Shown here: in pieces, positions 60,500 through 64,000 of the stretch
How positions within the stretch are numbered: the first letter of the stretch is position 1
Layout of the letters: each line of letters begins with the position of its first letter
NCBI GenBank assembly: GCA_030152305.1
Contig: JASKOM010000003.1
Coordinates: forward strand, 159,915 to 223,914
DNA: 64,000 nt
Origin: Campylobacterota bacterium
GTDB lineage: Bacteria > Campylobacterota > Campylobacteria > Campylobacterales > Thiovulaceae
Direction: 5' to 3'
Notes under the pieces: model-generated
Told to the model about the DNA's origin: nothing
What the model saw: only the letters and a program-made list of their open reading frames with translations
The model's database searches: none
Translations under genes and position numbers: made by a program

Positions 60500-60820
60500 A
60501 TGCTTCTAAATTTGAAATTTATAAATATCATTTTAATAATCGTTTTTTCGATTGCAAATTTAGAAGATTCTTTTCACTCGTTAATTCATTCACATTCTAA
60601 TTCGAATGATGATAATAATCTTGAAGACGATAAAAATAGCTGTCAAATTACATTTTTTGCAAAACAGCCGTTTGATTTTTTACCTCATCAATATTTATAT
60701 AATAATTTTTACAAACATTCGGAAATTAGTTATAAACAGAATCAAATTATCGTTTTTTATCTTCAAACTGGATATTTTTCAACTGCTCCACCTTTCAAAA
60801 TAGCTTCTCAACAAATTTAA
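60500..60820 (+). CDS. Small exported protein, DUF2946-like, before zinc-uptake genes
   Basis: A 106-aa protein with a signal-like N-terminus (INIILIIVFSIANL), a His-containing region (FHSLIHSHSNSNDDNN), one Cys, and an ending YFSTAPPFKIASQQI resembling the APP-type tails of DUF2946 proteins that often precede metal-uptake genes. Function unknown; the neighbours suggest a zinc-related role. The AT-rich 34 nt upstream may hold a Zur-type operator, but I see no convincing palindrome. Confidence 0.5.
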   Translation: MLLNLKFINIILIIVFSIANLEDSFHSLIHSHSNSNDDNNLEDDKNSCQITFFAKQPFDFLPHQYLYNNFYKHSEISYKQNQIIVFYLQTGYFSTAPPFKIASQQI

Positions 60821-60893
60821 AACTTTTAGCACTCGTCGAGCTTTTGCTCTCGAATCATAAAAAAATTATTTATTTATAATCAGAGGATCTATT

Positions 60894-62156
60894 TTGAAAA
60901 AAATTAACTATTCACTTTTTTCTGTTAGCACAATTTTGGCTTTAACAACAACACAACAATTAATTAGCGAAGAACACAAACACAACGATACAAAATCGCT
61001 AATCGAAACATCTTTTATTTTTGACGGCGGTTACACAATTCGATCAATCGACGACGAAAAATATGAAGGTTTATATCTTGACGGTTTTGGTCATGCACAT
61101 AGCGAAACTGACGAAGCTGAACACGATCACGAACATTCGATCAGAAACCGCGGATTTAATTTAAATTATGCAGAATTTGGTATAACATCTGATGTCGATC
61201 CATTTTGGACTTTAAATTCGATTTTTCATCTTTCTGAAAACAGCTTTGAAATCGAAGAGCTTTATGTTCGATCGCTAAGATTTCCAACTGGTTTAGAATT
61301 AAAATTGGGTAAATTTTATAGCTCATTTGGTCGCCTAAATTCGCAACATGCTCACGAATGGCAATTTAACGATTCGCCGTTAATTTATTCGGCACTTTTT
61401 GGTTCGCATAATCTTTTAGAAAAAGGGGTTTATTTATCTTATCTTTTGCCTGTTAAATTTTTCACAACGATTAATTTTGAAGTTCTCAAAGGCGAAAACG
61501 AAGAATCACTCGATAAAAGCGAATTGGATCTTGGCAATTCTGGAATTATCGAACAAAGCGATAAACCAGCTATTATGATTTCATTAAAAAGTTCAGCTGA
61601 TTTTGGCAAGGCAACATTTTTAGGCGGTGTTTCGTATTTAAATGGAATTTCTCGAATTAATCATTTAAGTGAAACAAATGCCCATGCGATCGATACAACA
61701 GCAAAAATTATCGGACTTGACTTAACGATGAAATATGAATTTTCTAGTTATTCAAGCTTAATTTGGCAAAGCGAATATTTATCTCGTTCGAGATCTGGTG
61801 ATATTTTTAATCAAAAAGCCGACGGCAATTTTTCGAAAAATAGTGCTGAATTTGATCAATCTGGTTATTATTCACAGCTTTTTTATAAACATGATCAAAA
61901 TTGGGGTTTAGGAGTTCGCTATTCTGAAATTTCAGATAATTCAAAAGAGGTCGGCGGAATTAAAAAAACAACTCGCGATGATCAAAAAGTCATGTCAGCA
62001 ATTTTGCAATATTCAACTTCAGAATTTGCTAGTTTCAAACTGCAATTTAACTCAAATAGAGCTTTGAATAACTCGCAATCGATTAATGACGAATTTAGCG
62101 AATTTATTTTTTCGTATAACTTTGCAATTGGTGCTCATCCAGCTCACGAGTTTTAA
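60894..62156 (+). CDS. Outer membrane beta-barrel protein with His-rich loop (putative zinc porin)
   Basis: The 420-aa protein has a signal peptide (about 1-25) followed by many alternating beta strands and a final Phe (AHEF), as in outer membrane barrels. The N-terminal part carries a metal-binding-like loop, FGHAHSETDEAEHDHEHS (about 67-84), and HKHND just after the signal. A TTG start at 60894 has AGAGGAT upstream. Placed directly before znuA, it is probably a zinc-uptake porin. It has no TonB-dependent receptor plug. Confidence 0.7.
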   Translation: MKKINYSLFSVSTILALTTTQQLISEEHKHNDTKSLIETSFIFDGGYTIRSIDDEKYEGLYLDGFGHAHSETDEAEHDHEHSIRNRGFNLNYAEFGITSDVDPFWTLNSIFHLSENSFEIEELYVRSLRFPTGLELKLGKFYSSFGRLNSQHAHEWQFNDSPLIYSALFGSHNLLEKGVYLSYLLPVKFFTTINFEVLKGENEESLDKSELDLGNSGIIEQSDKPAIMISLKSSADFGKATFLGGVSYLNGISRINHLSETNAHAIDTTAKIIGLDLTMKYEFSSYSSLIWQSEYLSRSRSGDIFNQKADGNFSKNSAEFDQSGYYSQLFYKHDQNWGLGVRYSEISDNSKEVGGIKKTTRDDQKVMSAILQYSTSEFASFKLQFNSNRALNNSQSINDEFSEFIFSYNFAIGAHPAHEF

Positions 62157-62162
62157 TAAATC

Positions 62163-63056
62163 ATGAAAAAATATCTTTTTATTTTTTTGCCAATATTTTT
62201 ATTTGGCAAACTCGAAATCGTAACGACTTATGGTTATATTTCCGCGATTACGAAAGAGATCGGTGGCGATGAGGTCGAAATAACGACTTTGGCATCTTCA
62301 GAAAGTGATCCGCACCTCATCACACCAAAACCTTCTTTTATTTCAAAACTACGAAATGCTGATTTATTAATAAAAAATGGTGCTGAATTAGAAGACAGTT
62401 GGTTAATGCCACTTCAACGAAGATCAGGAAATCGAGAAATAATTATCGGAGGAAAAGGCTATTTGAATTTATCAAAACGAGTTGATTTAATCGATGTTCA
62501 TTCTGACAGTTCAGAGCTTTCTCGAAAAAATGGAGATGTTCATGCTCATGGAAATCCACATTTTCATCTTTCGCCGACAAATATCGATAAAATAGCTGAA
62601 GCAATTTTGAAAAAATTAATCGAACTTGATGATAAAAATAGCGATAAATATAATTCGAATTATTTAAATTTTATTTCGAAATGGCAAAAATTTAAAATTG
62701 AATTAGCAAATAAAATGAACGAATTTAAAAAGTTAAAAACGGTTTCGTATCATCGAGTTTATGACTATTTTTTAAGATATTTCGAAATTGAGTTAATCGC
62801 AACAATTGAACCAATCGCTGGAGTTTCGCCATCAATGGGAGATATTTCAAATTTGTTGATAAAAATCAAAAATGAAAAAATAAATTTAATCATGACTGAT
62901 TTATATCATTCGAAAGATGGAGCTGAATTTCTTTCAAAAGAGAGCGGAATTCCGTATAAAATTGTTCCGCACGATGTGAATTTTGCAAACGGCGAAAATA
63001 TTTTTGATTTATTTAATCATATTTCTGAAGCTTTCGTTTTGATCAAAACAAAATAA
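62163..63056 (+). CDS. znuA: Zinc ABC transporter, substrate-binding protein ZnuA-like
   Basis: A 297-aa cluster A-I metal-binding protein: signal peptide (about 1-16), then SESDPHLITPKPSFISKLRNAD (first His ligand), a short His loop HAHGNPHFHLSP (about 127-138), VSYHRVYDYFLRYF (third His) and the C-terminal MTDLYHSKDGAEFLSKESGI. The His loop points to zinc rather than manganese. It contains two inverted GATGAGGT motifs (62268 and 62314) in codons that are otherwise rare. Confidence 0.92.
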   Translation: MKKYLFIFLPIFLFGKLEIVTTYGYISAITKEIGGDEVEITTLASSESDPHLITPKPSFISKLRNADLLIKNGAELEDSWLMPLQRRSGNREIIIGGKGYLNLSKRVDLIDVHSDSSELSRKNGDVHAHGNPHFHLSPTNIDKIAEAILKKLIELDDKNSDKYNSNYLNFISKWQKFKIELANKMNEFKKLKTVSYHRVYDYFLRYFEIELIATIEPIAGVSPSMGDISNLLIKIKNEKINLIMTDLYHSKDGAEFLSKESGIPYKIVPHDVNFANGENIFDLFNHISEAFVLIKTK

Positions 63057-63070
63057 ATTTCACCCGCAAA

Positions 63071-63796
63071 ATGATAGATCTTGAAATTTTATTAACAAGT
63101 TCAGTTCTTCTTGCAGTTTTGATCTCCACTCATTCGGTTTTTGGTGTGGAGGTTGTGAAACGGGGAATAATTTTTACGGATTTGGCAATTGGTCAAATGG
63201 CAAGTGTCGGAGTCGCTTTTGCAATGCTATTTAATTTAAATACGACTCTTTTCGGTTTGTTATTTGCAGTTATAACTGGACTTTTAATTTCTTTAACAGA
63301 ACATAAACAACATCGAGAAGTTTTTATCGCACTTTTATATGCTTTTGGAATTTCGTTAATTAATTATATTTTATATTTCGCACCGCACGGAAATGAAAGC
63401 CTATTAAAATTAATGGCTAGAGATATTTTATTTTTCTCGATAAACGATGTTATTAAAAGCTCGTTTTTATATTTAATAATTATTGCTATTTGGTTGATAT
63501 CAAAAGATCGAATAAATAAACGGTGGCGAGATATTTTATTTTTTTTATTATTTGGAATCGTTGTTTCTATTTCTGTAAAAATTGCTGGAGTTTTTGTCGT
63601 GTTTGCGATTTTAATTGCTCCGCCAATTTTGGCATTGAATTTATTAAAAAGCGATCGAATAATTCATTCGTTAATTATTGGCTTACCAATTGGCATTTTG
63701 GCAATTTTAATCGCCTTGATTTTTGATATTTCAGTTGGTTATTCGATAATTGGTTTATTTTCATTATTTGGAATATTGTCGTTTATCAAACTTTAA
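63071..63796 (+). CDS. znuB: Zinc ABC transporter permease ZnuB-like
   Basis: A 241-aa ABC-3-type permease with about seven or eight transmembrane helices: GIIFTDLAIGQMASVGVAFA at the N-terminus, SLINYILYFAPHGNESLLKLM in the middle and IAGVFVVFAILIAPPILALNLL at the C-terminus. It follows znuA by 14 nt. The ATPase ZnuC normally found with them is missing here; the next 130 nt hold only a hairpin and then a different gene. Confidence 0.9.
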   Translation: MIDLEILLTSSVLLAVLISTHSVFGVEVVKRGIIFTDLAIGQMASVGVAFAMLFNLNTTLFGLLFAVITGLLISLTEHKQHREVFIALLYAFGISLINYILYFAPHGNESLLKLMARDILFFSINDVIKSSFLYLIIIAIWLISKDRINKRWRDILFFLLFGIVVSISVKIAGVFVVFAILIAPPILALNLLKSDRIIHSLIIGLPIGILAILIALIFDISVGYSIIGLFSLFGILSFIKL

Positions 63797-63834
63797 GTAA
63801 AATCTAAATAAAACACAACTTACACAAATGAATT

Positions 63835-63860
63835 CGGGATGACAAGATCGTGTCATTCCG
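63835..63860. terminator. Inverted repeat after znuB
   Basis: CGGGATGACA (63835-63844) pairs with TGTCATTCCG (63851-63860), ten pairs with one G-T, 6-nt loop. It is a strong hairpin without a T run in either direction, so it is either a weak terminator for the zinc cluster or a dispersed palindrome. Confidence 0.55.
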
Positions 63861-63925
63861 TGCAACGATAAACTAATCAAATTCTGTTATTATTTCGGAC
63901 AAACATTTTAAATAAAGATACTGAT

Positions 63926-64000
63926 ATGATTTATCCATCTTTTACCGACTATCGTCAAGCTATTAAAAACTTGGCACATCGAACGGAAAATTTAAAAAAT
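63926..64000 (+). CDS. Start of an unidentified gene, cut by the window edge
   Basis: ATG 63926 opens a frame that continues past the window: 25 residues beginning MIYPSFTDYRQAIKNLAHR. Too short to identify with confidence; it is not an ABC ATPase start, so it is probably not znuC. Confidence 0.4.
   Translation, partial: MIYPSFTDYRQAIKNLAHRTENLKN

Noticed and set aside
60466..60500. Zur operator before the zinc cluster
   Set aside because: The sequence is AT-rich but I could not find a convincing palindrome.

Overview
The window is AT-rich bacterial chromosome, most likely from the Campylobacterota (Epsilonproteobacteria). Several gene orders are typical of that group: flaG-fliD-fliS plus a small gene; atpF'-atpF-atpH-atpA-atpG-atpD-atpC running into tolQ-tolR-tolA-tolB-pal-cpoB-slyD; petABC divergent from the ATP synthase operon; recA-eno-(FtsB-like)-(AMIN protein); and a pseudaminic acid (pse) cluster. 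Native genes strongly prefer the arginine codon CGA. I could not assign a genus.

Layout. 0-4 kb: tRNA-Val, tilS, a DedA protein, tRNA-Ser, kdsC and pckA. 4-8.6 kb: flagellar filament-cap genes and an MCP-like membrane protein. 8.6-12.4 kb: a DEDDh exonuclease with a cNMP/CBS/DUF294 protein, hisF and a lipoprotein. 12.8-24.5 kb: one long minus-strand block holding slyD, the Tol-Pal envelope machine and the F1Fo ATP synthase (partial). 25-27.6 kb: cytochrome bc1 complex (petABC). 27.8-32 kb: accessory island with a caspase/PEGA/Lcl protein, a REP-associated transposase with its REP hairpins, a second broken Lcl gene, a Cys-rich secreted protein and about 1 kb of gene-free repeats. 32-38.6 kb: a PabC-like protein, a degenerate dihydroorotase, lspA, aroK, an AMIN protein, an FtsB-like protein, eno and recA. 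38.9-57.5 kb: surface-glycan locus (GDP-fucose synthase, pseB/C/F/G/I, tailoring enzymes, glycosyltransferases, ABC flippase, wecE-like transaminase). 57.5-64 kb: ppk2, a PilO-like protein, a hotdog protein, nadE and a zinc-uptake cluster without the ATPase.

How the genes work together. The bc1 complex pumps protons that the ATP synthase uses, and TolQR uses the same gradient to drive TolA-TolB-Pal at the outer membrane. The pse genes make CMP-pseudaminic acid, the usual glycan of Campylobacterota flagellins, but the window has a formyltransferase, a PIG-L deacetylase and a methyltransferase where PseH would be expected, so a modified sugar is plausible.

Two signals stand out beyond ordinary annotation. 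(1) The octamer GATGAGGT occurs 29 times on the two strands (about one expected), often by using otherwise rare codons. It behaves like an uptake, Chi-like or other genome-wide recognition sequence. (2) The two Lcl/DUF1566 domains at 29.2 and 30.4 kb share identical 24-nt and 22-nt flanks around a variable core whose mismatches mostly involve adenine. That is the pattern expected of variable repeats of a diversity-generating retroelement, although no reverse transcriptase is in the window. All calls come from reading the sequence; no search was run.
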